Assembly: GCF_025380365.1 (NCBI RefSeq)
Contig: NZ_JAOCQF010000001.1
Location: forward strand, 1,102,145-1,166,144
Length of the DNA stretch: 64,000 bases
From: Albidovulum sediminis
Lineage (GTDB): Bacteria; Pseudomonadota; Alphaproteobacteria; Rhodobacterales; Rhodobacteraceae
Reading direction: 5' to 3'
In this document: positions 14,892 to 25,564 of the stretch, in pieces
Layout: each line of letters starts with the position of its first letter
How positions within the stretch are numbered: the first letter of the stretch is position 1
Program-made: the position numbers and the translations under genes
Notes under the pieces: generated by a model
The model's database searches: none
What the model was told of the DNA's origin: nothing
What the model saw: the letters and a program-made list of their open reading frames with translations, nothing else

Positions 14892-17480
14892 ATGGCCAAC
14901 GTTCCCCCTGATGTGCGCTACTGGAGCGAGGATGCTGCCGCGCTGGCGGCATCTCTGGGTGCGGGACCGGAGGGACTCGGCTCGGAAGAAGCGGCCTCGC
15001 AGCTTGCAACCGTGGGCCCCAACAGTGTCGAGGATGCGCCGCGCCTGAGCGCACTGCGCCTTCTGCTGCGGCAGTTCGAAAGCCCGCTCGTCCTGATCCT
15101 GGCCTTCGCGGCAACCGTATCCCTTGTCCTTCAGCAATGGGTCGATGCCGGGATCATCCTGACCATCGTGCTGGGCAGTTCGCTTCTCAGTTTCTATCAG
15201 GAATACCGCGCCTCTACGGCGGTCGAGGAACTAAAGAAGCGCCTCGCGCTGAAGGCGCGCGTGCTGCGCGACGGGGTGGAGCAGGTGCTGCCGGTGACGC
15301 AGATCGTTCCTGGCGACGTCCTCCTTCTGTCTGCCGGAAATCTGATCCCGGCCGACGGAATCATCCTCGAGGCGCAGGATTTCCTCGTCACCGAGGCCAG
15401 CATTACGGGCGAATCCTTTCCGGTCGAGAAGCGCCCCGGCATCGTCGCCCCGGATGCCCCGCTTGCCGCACGGACCAACACCGTCCTCCTGGGCGCGTCG
15501 GTGCGTAGCGGCACGGCGAAGGTCATGGTGGTCCGGACCGGGCGGCGAACGGAATTCGGCGCCATTGCAGCGAAGCTTCGCGCGCGCCAGCCCGAAACCG
15601 ACTTTGCGCGCGGCGTGCGGCAGTTCGGCTATCTGCTGATCCGCGTGATGGTCGTCATCGTCCTGTTCGTGCTGACGGTGAACCTGTTGCTGGATCGCCC
15701 GGTGATCGAGTCGCTGCTCTTTGCCGCGGCCCTCGCGGTGGGCCTGTCGCCCGAGCTCCTACCGGCGATCATCAGCGTCACGCTGTCTGCGGGCGCGCGC
15801 GCCATGAGCAAGCGCGGCGTGATCGTACAGCGGCTGGATGCCATCGAGAACCTCGGCAGCATGAACATCCTGTGCACCGACAAGACCGGCACGCTGACCG
15901 AAGGCACCATCGTGCTGAGCGAAGTTCTGGATGCGAGCGCCCGGCCATCAGACGAGGTGCGGCGGCTAGCGTTTGTGAACGCCGAACTGGAAACCGGGAT
16001 CGAGAATCCGCTCGATGCCGCCATCGTCGCGGCTGGTGCAGCTGCCGGGCTGACCACTGTGGGTCTGACCAAGATCGACGAGATCCCCTACGACTTCGTG
16101 CGCCGGCGCCTGACCATCGTGGTGGCCGACAGCGCCGACCCCGGACATCACCTGATCGTCACCAAGGGGGCGTTCGCCGAGGTGCTGGCCAGTTGCACCG
16201 CATTCGAGCGTGATGGCGCCGAGGCGCCGCTGGATGAGGCCGCGCGCGCAGACCTCGAGGCCGTGTTCAACGCCAGGGGCGCGGAGGGTTTCCGCGTCCT
16301 TGCGCTGGCGGCACGCCGGGTCATCGCCCAGTCCGACTACGACCGCGAGGACGAACGCGACATGGTGTTTCGCGGCTTCCTCGTGTTCCTCGATCCGCCG
16401 AAGCCCGAAGCGCGGGAAACGATAGGGAACCTCGCCCGGCTCGGCATCGCCATCAAGGTGATCAGCGGTGACAACCGCCTTGTGACCGCCCACATGGCCG
16501 AGGCTGTCGGGCTGGACGCGAAGTCCATGCTGACAGGCAAGGAATTGGCCGGGATGAAGGACGAGGCGCTGTGGCATCTCGCGCCGCGCACCGACCTGTT
16601 CGTCGAGATCGACCCGCAGCAGAAGGAGCGCATCGTCCGCGCGCTGCAACGCACCGGCCATTCGGTTGGATATCTGGGCGACGGAATCAACGATGCACCG
16701 GCGCTTCACGCTGCCGATGTCGGCATATCGGTCGCCGGCGCCGTGGACGTGGCGCGAGAGAGCGCCGATATCCTCCTGCTCAGCCGCGATCTGGACGTGC
16801 TGCGCCAAGGGGTCGAGGACGGCAGGCGCACATTCGCCAATACGCTGAAATACATCTCGATTACCACCAGCGCGAATTTCGGCAACATGATCAGCATGGC
16901 GCTGGCCACACCGCTCCTTCCATTCCTTCCGCTGGCGGCCAAGCAGATCCTGCTCAACAACTTCCTGTCCGATCTCCCGTCGCTGGCCATCTCCAGCGAC
17001 AAGGTGGACCCCGAGCGAGTGTCCGGGCCGCAGCGGTGGGGCGTCAACGACATCCAGCGGTTCATGATCGTCTTCGGGCTGATCAGCTCGGTCTTCGACC
17101 TGCTGACCTTCGGCCTGCTGCTCTATGTCTTCCACGCCGGAGAGGCGGTCTTCCAGACCTCGTGGTTCATGATCTCGCTGCTGACGGAACTGGCGGTGGT
17201 TCTGGTCCTGCGCACCCGCAAGCCGGCTTTCCGCAGCCGGCCCAGCGGCTTGCTGCTGTGGTCCACCCTTGCTGTCGCGGCGGCCACCCTTGCGATCCCG
17301 TTCCTGGGTTGGGCAAGTGCGATTTTCGGTTTCGTGCCGCTGTCGGCCATGGAACTGGCGGTCGTGCTGGCGATCCTCGCCGGGTACATCGTGGCCACGG
17401 AGATCGCCAAGGCCTCGTTCTTCCGGCATGAGAATGGCGGCTCACACGCAGCGGCGGCCGATCCGGGCGGACAAAGCTGA
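14892..17480 (+). CDS. P-type cation ATPase, MgtA-like (P3B)
   Basis: 862 residues; GGGGAG 6 nt before the ATG. Contains TGES at ~172-175, the phosphorylated Asp in CTDKTGTLTEG (~D330) and the hinge GDGINDAPAL (~596-605). The C-terminal membrane block (NNFLSDLPSLAISSDKVDPE, DIQRFMIVFGLISSVFDLLT, FQTSWFMISLLTELAVVLVL, RKPAFRSRPS) matches magnesium-importing MgtA/MgtB pumps more than Ca2+ pumps. Predicted ATP-driven Mg2+ uptake or a related cation role. The stop overlaps the next start by one base (TGATG), so DUF2127 is translationally coupled. Confidence 0.9.
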   Translation: MANVPPDVRYWSEDAAALAASLGAGPEGLGSEEAASQLATVGPNSVEDAPRLSALRLLLRQFESPLVLILAFAATVSLVLQQWVDAGIILTIVLGSSLLSFYQEYRASTAVEELKKRLALKARVLRDGVEQVLPVTQIVPGDVLLLSAGNLIPADGIILEAQDFLVTEASITGESFPVEKRPGIVAPDAPLAARTNTVLLGASVRSGTAKVMVVRTGRRTEFGAIAAKLRARQPETDFARGVRQFGYLLIRVMVVIVLFVLTVNLLLDRPVIESLLFAAALAVGLSPELLPAIISVTLSAGARAMSKRGVIVQRLDAIENLGSMNILCTDKTGTLTEGTIVLSEVLDASARPSDEVRRLAFVNAELETGIENPLDAAIVAAGAAAGLTTVGLTKIDEIPYDFVRRRLTIVVADSADPGHHLIVTKGAFAEVLASCTAFERDGAEAPLDEAARADLEAVFNARGAEGFRVLALAARRVIAQSDYDREDERDMVFRGFLVFLDPPKPEARETIGNLARLGIAIKVISGDNRLVTAHMAEAVGLDAKSMLTGKELAGMKDEALWHLAPRTDLFVEIDPQQKERIVRALQRTGHSVGYLGDGINDAPALHAADVGISVAGAVDVARESADILLLSRDLDVLRQGVEDGRRTFANTLKYISITTSANFGNMISMALATPLLPFLPLAAKQILLNNFLSDLPSLAISSDKVDPERVSGPQRWGVNDIQRFMIVFGLISSVFDLLTFGLLLYVFHAGEAVFQTSWFMISLLTELAVVLVLRTRKPAFRSRPSGLLLWSTLAVAAATLAIPFLGWASAIFGFVPLSAMELAVVLAILAGYIVATEIAKASFFRHENGGSHAAAADPGGQS

Positions 17481-17977
17481 TGCGGGTGCCGGAAAGCGAG
17501 ATCCGCCGCGTTTTTCAGATCAGTCTCTGGCTGAAGGGCGCGCATAGTCTGCTGGAAGTCCTGGGGGGTCTTGCGCTTACCTTTGTCAGCCACGACCTCA
17601 TCCTGCGGATCGTCTCCGCGCTGACCGCAGCCGAACTGTTGGAGGATCCCCGCGACCTTGTCGCGAACGCCCTGCGACAGTTGGCCGAGGGGTTCACCAC
17701 CGATGCCCAGTCCTTCGCGGCCTGGTATCTGTTCAGCCATGGACTGATCAAGCTGGTGCTGATCGCTGCGGTGCTGGCGAAGCGCATCTGGGCCTATCCC
17801 GCCTTCATCGTCGCGATGATCGGTTTCATCCTGTATCAGGGCTACCGGATGAGCCTCGACCTCACGTTCATCCTGGTCGCGATCACCCTCCTCGATCTGG
17901 TTGTCCTGGTCCTCGCCTGGCACGAATACGGTCTTGTGCGCCGGGAGCAGCGGCAGAACCCGGATGCACATCGATGA
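17480..17977 (+). CDS. DUF2127 membrane protein
   Basis: 165 residues with four hydrophobic segments (SLLEVLGGLALTFV, WYLFSHGLIKLVLIAAVLAK, FIVAMIGFILYQGYRM, ILVAITLLDLVVLVLAWHEY). The F..S..LKG...LLE...G and HG..K..L motifs are those of DUF2127, a family of unknown function. Coupled to the ATPase upstream (one-base overlap) and the PAP2 gene downstream (ATGA). Confidence 0.85.
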   Translation: MRVPESEIRRVFQISLWLKGAHSLLEVLGGLALTFVSHDLILRIVSALTAAELLEDPRDLVANALRQLAEGFTTDAQSFAAWYLFSHGLIKLVLIAAVLAKRIWAYPAFIVAMIGFILYQGYRMSLDLTFILVAITLLDLVVLVLAWHEYGLVRREQRQNPDAHR

Positions 17978-18711
17978 CCACGTGGAGCGAACACCTTAGG
18001 CAGCGCGCTTCGGAATTCTCCCGCAAACGCGGGATCGACGGGCTTCTGGCCGTACTGATCGCTGTCGGCGCCGTTCTGCTGTTCGTGTTCATAAAGCTCG
18101 CGGAAGAAGTCATGGAGGGCGAGACCCGCGCATTCGATGAAGCCATCCTGCTTGCCCTGCGCACGCCCGGCGACCTGTCGCAGCCGATCGGCCCCCTGTG
18201 GGTGCAGGAGTTGGTCCGGGATTTCACGGCGCTGGGAAGCACCGGCGTGCTGGCCATACTCACCCTTGGAGTGGTCGCCTGGCTTTTGTTTTCGGGGAAG
18301 CGGCGGACAGCGGGGCTGGTCCTTGTCGCGGTGCTGGGTGGGGTCGTCTTTTCGAGCCTGCTCAAGATCGGCTTCGCCCGGCCGCGGCCGGATCTTGTGC
18401 CTCACTCGGTCGCGGTCTTCACCAACAGCTTTCCCAGCGGCCATGCAATGATGTCAGCCGTGGTCTATCTGACCCTCGGGTTTCTGGTGGCCCGGACGCA
18501 ACGCACGGTCGCACTCAAGGTCTACATGCTGGTCTCGGCGCTATTTCTGACATTGCTCGTCGGTGTCAGCCGCGTCTATCTCGGCGTGCATTGGCCGAGC
18601 GACGTTCTGGCCGGGTGGGCACTGGGTGCCTGCTGGGCCCTCATGTGCTCATTGGTCATGTCGCGCCTTCAGGGAGCCGGAAGGGCCGAGCCGGAATCCC
18701 CTTCTGCTTGA
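17974..18711 (+). CDS. PAP2-family membrane phosphatase
   Basis: 245 residues with ~6 membrane segments. The three phosphatase motifs are complete: KIGFARPRP, NSFPSGHAM, and SRVYLGVHWPSDVLAG, giving the catalytic His pair and Arg. PAP2 enzymes dephosphorylate membrane lipids such as phosphatidic acid or undecaprenyl diphosphate. Last gene of the cation-transport operon, starting inside the DUF2127 stop codon. Confidence 0.9.
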   Translation: MTTWSEHLRQRASEFSRKRGIDGLLAVLIAVGAVLLFVFIKLAEEVMEGETRAFDEAILLALRTPGDLSQPIGPLWVQELVRDFTALGSTGVLAILTLGVVAWLLFSGKRRTAGLVLVAVLGGVVFSSLLKIGFARPRPDLVPHSVAVFTNSFPSGHAMMSAVVYLTLGFLVARTQRTVALKVYMLVSALFLTLLVGVSRVYLGVHWPSDVLAGWALGACWALMCSLVMSRLQGAGRAEPESPSA

Positions 18712-18788
18712 TGCCCCCAGCCGGCTTTACTGCGCAACTCTGACCAGGTACGATTCACGTCGTGAATCCAAGCGGTTAGACTGGGCGC

Positions 18789-18950
18789 ATGAGCAAGCCG
18801 ATACCCGCCCGCTACCACACGACGAACTGGTCCAGCCATACCGCCTCGCTTCGCAAGCGCGGTCGCTGTTGGTCTGGTTGGACAAAGGCATGACCAGGCT
18901 CGCGCCGCCTGACAGCAGATCTGGTCGTCCTGCGGTGTTCTCGGATACAC
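18789..18950 (+). mobile_element. IS5-family transposase N-terminal fragment, frameshifted
   Basis: Starts ATG 18789 with MSKPIPARYHTTNWSSHTAS and LRKRG, then loses frame by one missing base near 18862 and continues in the next frame as SLLVWLDKGMTRLAPPDSRS and GRPAVFSDT. This is the well-known start of IS5-group transposases (N.W..Y...L..RGSL..W...). About 54 of ~330 codons remain. No terminal inverted repeats recognised. Confidence 0.8.
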
Positions 18951-18997
18951 GCGACCGAACGCGGTCAGCCCGCCGCTCAGAAAGGCCGCGGTGCGCC

Positions 18998-19636
18998 CTA
19001 TCGCGGACCGTAGTCGGGGTGGCGTACCGTTGCCGGGTTGCCGGCGACCAGCGCGCGGGGCGCGACCTTGCGGGTGACGACGGCGCCCGCGGCGATGACG
19101 GCCCCCTCGCCGACCTCGATCCCGTCGATGATCACCGCGCCGGTGCCGATGGTAACCTCGGCGCCGATGCGGCAGTTGCCCGAGATGAGGCTGCCGGGGT
19201 GGATCGTGCAGCACCGCCCGATCGTGGTGTGATGCCCGATCGCGGTGCGCCGGCCGATCCGCACATGCGCCCCGATCTCGGAGAACCCGGCAATCACGGT
19301 GCCCGCATCGACCGCCACGCCGGGGCCAAGGTCGGTGCGCCGCGACACGGTGGCCGAGGGGTGCACCAGCGTCGCGAAGGAGAATCCGCGCGCCTCCATC
19401 CCGGCAACCCACTCCTGCCGGCGTGTCGTGGCAAGCGCGCAGATCAGGTCGTGCGTCGGGCGGAGGTGGTCGATCTCCTCGAACCAGTGGACTGGAAGAC
19501 CGAGGATGCGCTCCGCGCAGCGGCCACGGTCCAGGTTCTCGACGCATCCGGCGAAGCTGAGGCCGGGGATCGCCTCGAAACTGTCGATGAAGACGCCCGC
19601 ATAGGCGGTCGTCCCGAGGACGAGCACCGGCCTCAT
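18998..19636 (-). CDS. NeuD/PglD-like acyltransferase
   Basis: 212 residues. An N-terminal nucleotide-sugar-binding Rossmann-like half (PVLVLGTTAYAGVFIDSFEA) precedes left-handed beta-helix hexapeptides (LVHPSATVSRRTDLGPG, IGHHTTIGRCCTIHPGSLIS, VTIGTGAVIIDGIEVGEGAV, NPATVR). His in the HHTTIG/IGAHVRIG region would be the base. Family members N- or O-acylate sugars used in glycoproteins or surface polysaccharide. It overlaps the glycosyltransferase by ATGA and follows the sugar aminotransferase, so it probably acylates the amino sugar made by it. Confidence 0.85.
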   Translation of the reverse strand: MRPVLVLGTTAYAGVFIDSFEAIPGLSFAGCVENLDRGRCAERILGLPVHWFEEIDHLRPTHDLICALATTRRQEWVAGMEARGFSFATLVHPSATVSRRTDLGPGVAVDAGTVIAGFSEIGAHVRIGRRTAIGHHTTIGRCCTIHPGSLISGNCRIGAEVTIGTGAVIIDGIEVGEGAVIAAGAVVTRKVAPRALVAGNPATVRHPDYGPR

Positions 19637-20688
19637 CGCCCGCCCCCCGGTGCCGCAAGCGCCGTCAGCCGCGCCGCCAGGCGGTCGAGCGCGCTTTCCT
19701 GCGCCATCGTCGCGGCGATGCGCGCGCGGCAGGAGTCCAGCATCGCCAGGCGGCGCGGCTCGTCGGCGACCAGGCGCGCGATCTCCTCGACCAGCGTTTC
19801 GGTCGGGGCCTCGAGGTAGTCGACGCCGGGGCGCATCGGCTCAGGCACGCTTAGCGGTTCGCCCGCCACCACGGCGCCGTTCGCAACCGCCAGCATCCAG
19901 CGCATCCAGGGCGTGTCCCAGTCGAACTGGTGCAGGTGCAGCAGGACGCGCGCCCGGTTGACGAGCCGCGTCCGATCCTCGCCCCAGATCGGGGCCTCCG
20001 GCACATGGACCGACAGCCCGCGCGTCCGGGCCGCCGCAAGGATCGCGTCCAGCGTCCTGCGCCGTCGCGCGTCCTTCCGCGAGCCGATGAAGAGCAAGTC
20101 GATGTCGCGCGCAAGGCCGAGGTCGCGACCGAAGGCGGGTTGTTGCCCGACCGGCAGGAACTCCGACGCGATGCCCCAGCCGGCAAGCTGGCGCTGCTTC
20201 TGGAGGGTGCTGACGAAGGTGGCGTCGAGCCAGCCGCGGTCGGTGCCGCGGAAGGCAAAGCTCGCCGTGTCGAGGAAAAAGCGCAGCCGGCCGGCGGTCA
20301 GGTCGCGGCCGAGCCGGCGGGCCAGCGCGCTGTCATGGGGGCGGGAAAGCAGCCGCATGATCGGCCGCATCCAGCGCCGCCCGGTCCGGATCGCGCTGTA
20401 GCGGACGGCACGGCGCACCTCGGGCAGCGTGATCTCGGGCGGCGGCAGCGGCTCGAAAAGCCAGGCCGCGACGCGGGGCCGCGCGGGCCCCGCCCGCTCG
20501 ATCGCGCCGATGGTGCGGCGCAGCGACGACGGCCCGCCGACGAGAAGGACCACATCTGCCGCCAGCGCCCCTTCCGCCCCGTCGGGCAGGACCCGCGCAT
20601 CAAGTCCGCGCTGCGAAAGCCCGTCGGCGATCGACCGGCCGATCTCCGGTCGGTTGTGGCAAATGACGGCGACAGTGGCCGCGACCAT
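19633..20688 (-). CDS. Glycosyltransferase, GT-B / CgeB-like
   Basis: 351 residues. N-terminal Rossmann half (VAVICHNRPEIGRSIADGLS, ADVVLLVGG), middle with LLFIGSRKDARRRRTLDAIL, and a C-terminal donor-binding half (ARVLLHLHQFDWDTPWMRWM, ANGAVVAGEPLSVPEPMRPG, PEPMRPGVDYLEAP) as in group-1 / CgeB-type glycosyltransferases. The nucleotide sugar is unknown; the neighbours suggest a 4-amino-4,6-dideoxyhexose. Downstream gene overlaps its stop. Confidence 0.78.
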   Translation of the reverse strand: MVAATVAVICHNRPEIGRSIADGLSQRGLDARVLPDGAEGALAADVVLLVGGPSSLRRTIGAIERAGPARPRVAAWLFEPLPPPEITLPEVRRAVRYSAIRTGRRWMRPIMRLLSRPHDSALARRLGRDLTAGRLRFFLDTASFAFRGTDRGWLDATFVSTLQKQRQLAGWGIASEFLPVGQQPAFGRDLGLARDIDLLFIGSRKDARRRRTLDAILAAARTRGLSVHVPEAPIWGEDRTRLVNRARVLLHLHQFDWDTPWMRWMLAVANGAVVAGEPLSVPEPMRPGVDYLEAPTETLVEEIARLVADEPRRLAMLDSCRARIAATMAQESALDRLAARLTALAAPGGGR

Positions 20689-20741
20689 TCAGACGCGCCC
20701 TCCGCCCGCCGGCGGGACACCGTGGCGCGCCGCGCGAGCCC

Positions 20742-21896
20742 TCATGCGGCTTCCCTTCGTCCGGCGCACCAGTCCAGCACGCCGTCGATGACCCGGTTCT
20801 GATCGCCCCCCAGCCCCACCCAGAGCGGCAGACGGAGCAGGCAATCCGCGGCATGGTCCGTGACAGTCATCGGCCCCGAGGGCCGTCCGAAGCGGCGCCC
20901 GGCGGGAGAGGAGTGAAGCGGCACATATTGCGGGGCGGCGACGATCCCCCGACGTGCCAGATGCTCGCCCAGGCTCAGGCGCGACCGGGCATCGGGCAGC
21001 ATCAGGAAAAAGATATGCCCGTTGTGTTCGGTCTCGGGGGGCGGTGCGGGAATGCGGAAATGCCCCTGGCGCGCGGGCTCAGTCAGGGCGGCGGCGTAGC
21101 CCTGCCAGATCGACAGGCGGTCCGCGCGGATCGCGTCGGCGTGGTCAAGCTGTGCGCGCAGAAACGCTGCCGTGATCTCGCTCACGATCTGGGATGACCC
21201 CAGGTCCTGCCAGGAATAGGCGTTCACCTGCCCGCGCAGGAACCGCTCGCGGTCGGTGCCGCGGTCGCGCAGGATGCCGGCGCGCTCGACCAGGGCCGGG
21301 TCGTTCACGACCAGCGCCCCGCCCTCGCCCGAGGTGACGTTCTTGGTCCCGTGGAAGCTGAAGCAGGCGGTCGTCCCGAAGCTGCCCGCGGGCCGGCCGC
21401 CGCGCGTCGACCCGTAGGCCTGCGCTGCATCCTCGACCAGGGCAAGGCCCCGTGCACGTGCCAGGCGCGCAAGCGCGTCCATGTCGGCGACGACGCCCGC
21501 GTAATGCACCGCGAAGATCGCCCTCGTGCGTGCCGTCACCGCAGCGGCGGCCGCCTCGGGACAGATGTTGAGGGTCACCGGATCGACGTCGACGAAGATC
21601 GGCACCGCCCCCCGCAGCACCACCGCGGCGGCGGTGGAAACGAAGGTGAAGGACGGCATCACCACCTCGTCGCCAGGGGCGAGATCGAGAAGGACTGCCG
21701 ACATCTCCAATGCGGCGGTGCACGAGGGCACGATCGCCGCCCACGGGGCGCCCACCGCCCGGCGGATCACCGCCTCGCAATAGGCGCTCTGGGCTCCGGG
21801 GCCGGAGAGCGCGCCCGAGGCGATCGCCTCGCCGATGTGGCGTAATTCATCGCCGGTGAGGTGGACACGGTTGAGCGGAACGGAGCCGGAGTTCAT
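20742..21896 (-). CDS. wecE: TDP-4-keto-6-deoxyhexose aminotransferase, WecE/RffA type
   Basis: 384 residues. Motifs of DegT/DnrJ/EryC1/StrS sugar aminotransferases: PSCTAALEMSAVLLDLAPGD, PSFTFVSTAAAVVLRGA, HYAGVVADMDAL, EDAAQAYGS, and the PLP Lys in FHGTKNVTSGEGG. The PSCTAALEMAALLLD and FRGQV..Y.W.D.GSS blocks are specific to WecE/RffA, which makes TDP-4-amino-4,6-dideoxygalactose from TDP-4-keto-6-deoxyglucose with glutamate. First gene of a three-gene cluster (aminotransferase, glycosyltransferase, acyltransferase); the TDP-sugar precursor genes are not in the window. Confidence 0.88.
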   Translation of the reverse strand: MNSGSVPLNRVHLTGDELRHIGEAIASGALSGPGAQSAYCEAVIRRAVGAPWAAIVPSCTAALEMSAVLLDLAPGDEVVMPSFTFVSTAAAVVLRGAVPIFVDVDPVTLNICPEAAAAAVTARTRAIFAVHYAGVVADMDALARLARARGLALVEDAAQAYGSTRGGRPAGSFGTTACFSFHGTKNVTSGEGGALVVNDPALVERAGILRDRGTDRERFLRGQVNAYSWQDLGSSQIVSEITAAFLRAQLDHADAIRADRLSIWQGYAAALTEPARQGHFRIPAPPPETEHNGHIFFLMLPDARSRLSLGEHLARRGIVAAPQYVPLHSSPAGRRFGRPSGPMTVTDHAADCLLRLPLWVGLGGDQNRVIDGVLDWCAGRREAA

Positions 21897-22116
21897 GACG
21901 CACGATTTCTGCCTGCCCGCGGCCTTGACGCTACGTCAGCGGGACGATTGGCCGAGTCATAATCTTGCGCAGAGATGGCGGGCAATGGTCTTTCGGCAGG
22001 TTTCCGCCGACACTGCGGCCGCGATGCACCTGCGCAACAGGCACTCAGGCGAAAGTGGTTCGGGCGCCACGGCCTTCAACCCTTCCGGGAAATCGGCGCC
22101 CCCGCGCCGGAAGCGG

Positions 22117-22192
22117 TGGTGGGTCGTGAGAGACTCGAACTCCCGACATCCTCGGTGTAAACGAGGCGCTCTACCAACTGAGCTAACGACCC
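22117..22192 (-). tRNA. tRNA-Val (anticodon TAC)
   Basis: 76 nt on the minus strand with CCA encoded. Acceptor GGGTCGT pairs with ACGACCC, D arm TAGCTCAGTTGGTAGAGC, anticodon stem-loop CCTCG-TTTACAC-CGAGG, T arm GGGAGTTCGAGTCTCTC. The loop gives anticodon TAC, reading GUA/GUG valine codons. Confidence 0.97.
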
Positions 22193-22309
22193 GGCGCACC
22201 GGAAATAGCGCGCCAGCGCCGGCGGGGCAAGGGCAACTCGGCGGAACGCCCATTCCTTGCCGGCCCTGGAAAACGGAAACGCGCCCCGACGGACGCGCTT
22301 GGGGAAGGA

Positions 22310-22384
22310 TGGTGGGTGATAACGGATTTGAACCGCTGACATCTTCGATGTGAACGAAGCGCTCTACCGCTGAGCTAATCACCC
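22310..22384 (-). tRNA. tRNA-Val (anticodon CAC)
   Basis: 75 nt on the minus strand with CCA encoded. Acceptor GGGTGAT pairs with ATCACCC, D arm TAGCTCAGCGGTAGAGC, anticodon stem-loop CTTCG-TTCACAT-CGAAG, T arm CAGCGGTTCAAATCCGTT. Anticodon CAC reads GUG, the most used valine codon in high-GC genomes. Lies 117 nt upstream (in transcription sense) of the TAC isoacceptor. Confidence 0.97.
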
Positions 22385-22403
22385 GTCGGGCGGCTAGGTA
22401 ACG

Positions 22404-22784
22404 CTATTCGTCCGTCGCCGCAAGAGGCTCCTTGCCGGATTTTTCCGCGCCGCCCCCCGCCCCGGCCCCCGCCCCGGCCCCGGCTCCGCCCCGGCGCAGT
22501 TTCAAGGTCAGCACTTCACCCTTGCCTGTCTCCTTGCGCTTGGCGACCGTCAGCTTGCCGAGCGGCGGCAGCGTCAGGTCCTCGTCCCGGCCGAGATGTT
22601 CGGCCAGAAGGGCGAGCGTCGCCTCGACCACCTTCTTCACGTCTCCGGGCTTGGCCCCCGACGACGCGGCAACGCGGTCGATCAGGTCCTTCTTGCGCAA
22701 GGCCTCGCCCGGTTTGGGTTCGGGCCGGGGCTTGGCAGCGCCCGGCTTCCTTTGCGGCGTCTTTTCAGCTTTGGGCTTGGGCAT
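22404..22784 (-). CDS. HU-family DNA-binding protein with basic N- and Gly/Ala-rich C-extensions
   Basis: 126 residues from ATG 22784. Residues ~28-95 are an HU/IHF fold: LRKKDLIDRVAASSG, VKKVVEATLALLAEHLG, and the arm region LPPLGKLTVAKRKETGKGEV. It is flanked by a Lys/Pro/Ala-rich N-tail (PKPKAEKTPQRKPG) and a C-tail with a GA dipeptide run and GGGAEKSGKE. Ordinary HU is ~90 residues. It probably compacts DNA like histone-tailed HU variants. A longer frame upstream is out of the intergenic region and has no ribosome site. Sits just upstream of tRNA-Val(CAC), same strand. Confidence 0.82.
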   Translation of the reverse strand: MPKPKAEKTPQRKPGAAKPRPEPKPGEALRKKDLIDRVAASSGAKPGDVKKVVEATLALLAEHLGRDEDLTLPPLGKLTVAKRKETGKGEVLTLKLRRGGAGAGAGAGAGGGAEKSGKEPLAATDE

Positions 22785-22890
22785 GGCGGATTTCCGGATG
22801 GCATCGCACCCGTGATAGCGGAGTGATACCGCCCCCGCTACAGCTATCTGGCGAGGCGGCCGGGGAATCGCCCCCGGCCGCCTGCTTCGT

Positions 22891-25299
<2,409 letters not shown>

Positions 25300-25371
25300 T
25301 TGTTTTCCTTTCCTGCAGGATGGCGCCGGTCCCGCTCTCGGCAACCCCGGCCATCCCCTGTTCCGGCTCTC

Positions 25372-25401
25372 TAGATGGGGCCGGACCGGCCCTGCTTCAA
25401 C
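25372..25401 (-). promoter_or_regulatory. RpoH (sigma-32) promoter of lon
   Basis: On the minus strand: GTTGAAG (complement of 25395-25401), 14-15 nt, then CCCCATCTA (complement of 25372-25380). This fits the proteobacterial heat-shock pattern CTTGAA-N13-15-CCCCATnT. Transcription would start near 25365, giving a ~65-nt leader for lon. Confidence 0.75.
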
Positions 25402-25564
25402 TCCGCCCGGACTGTCCCGTTTTCGCGCGGCAATGGCAAGGGCGAAGCGACGGCCGACGGGTGCATCCGGCAGCCCCAACGGGCAATCGTCGCGGTTTCG
25501 GCACCTCGGGGCCACAATTCCGTCCGATTGCCCTGTGCCAATGCGGAAAACGGGGCATGGGGCG

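Noticed and set aside
22117..22384. tRNA-Val pair as an island integration site.
   Set aside because: No integrase or repeated tRNA 3' end nearby; adjacent genes look resident.
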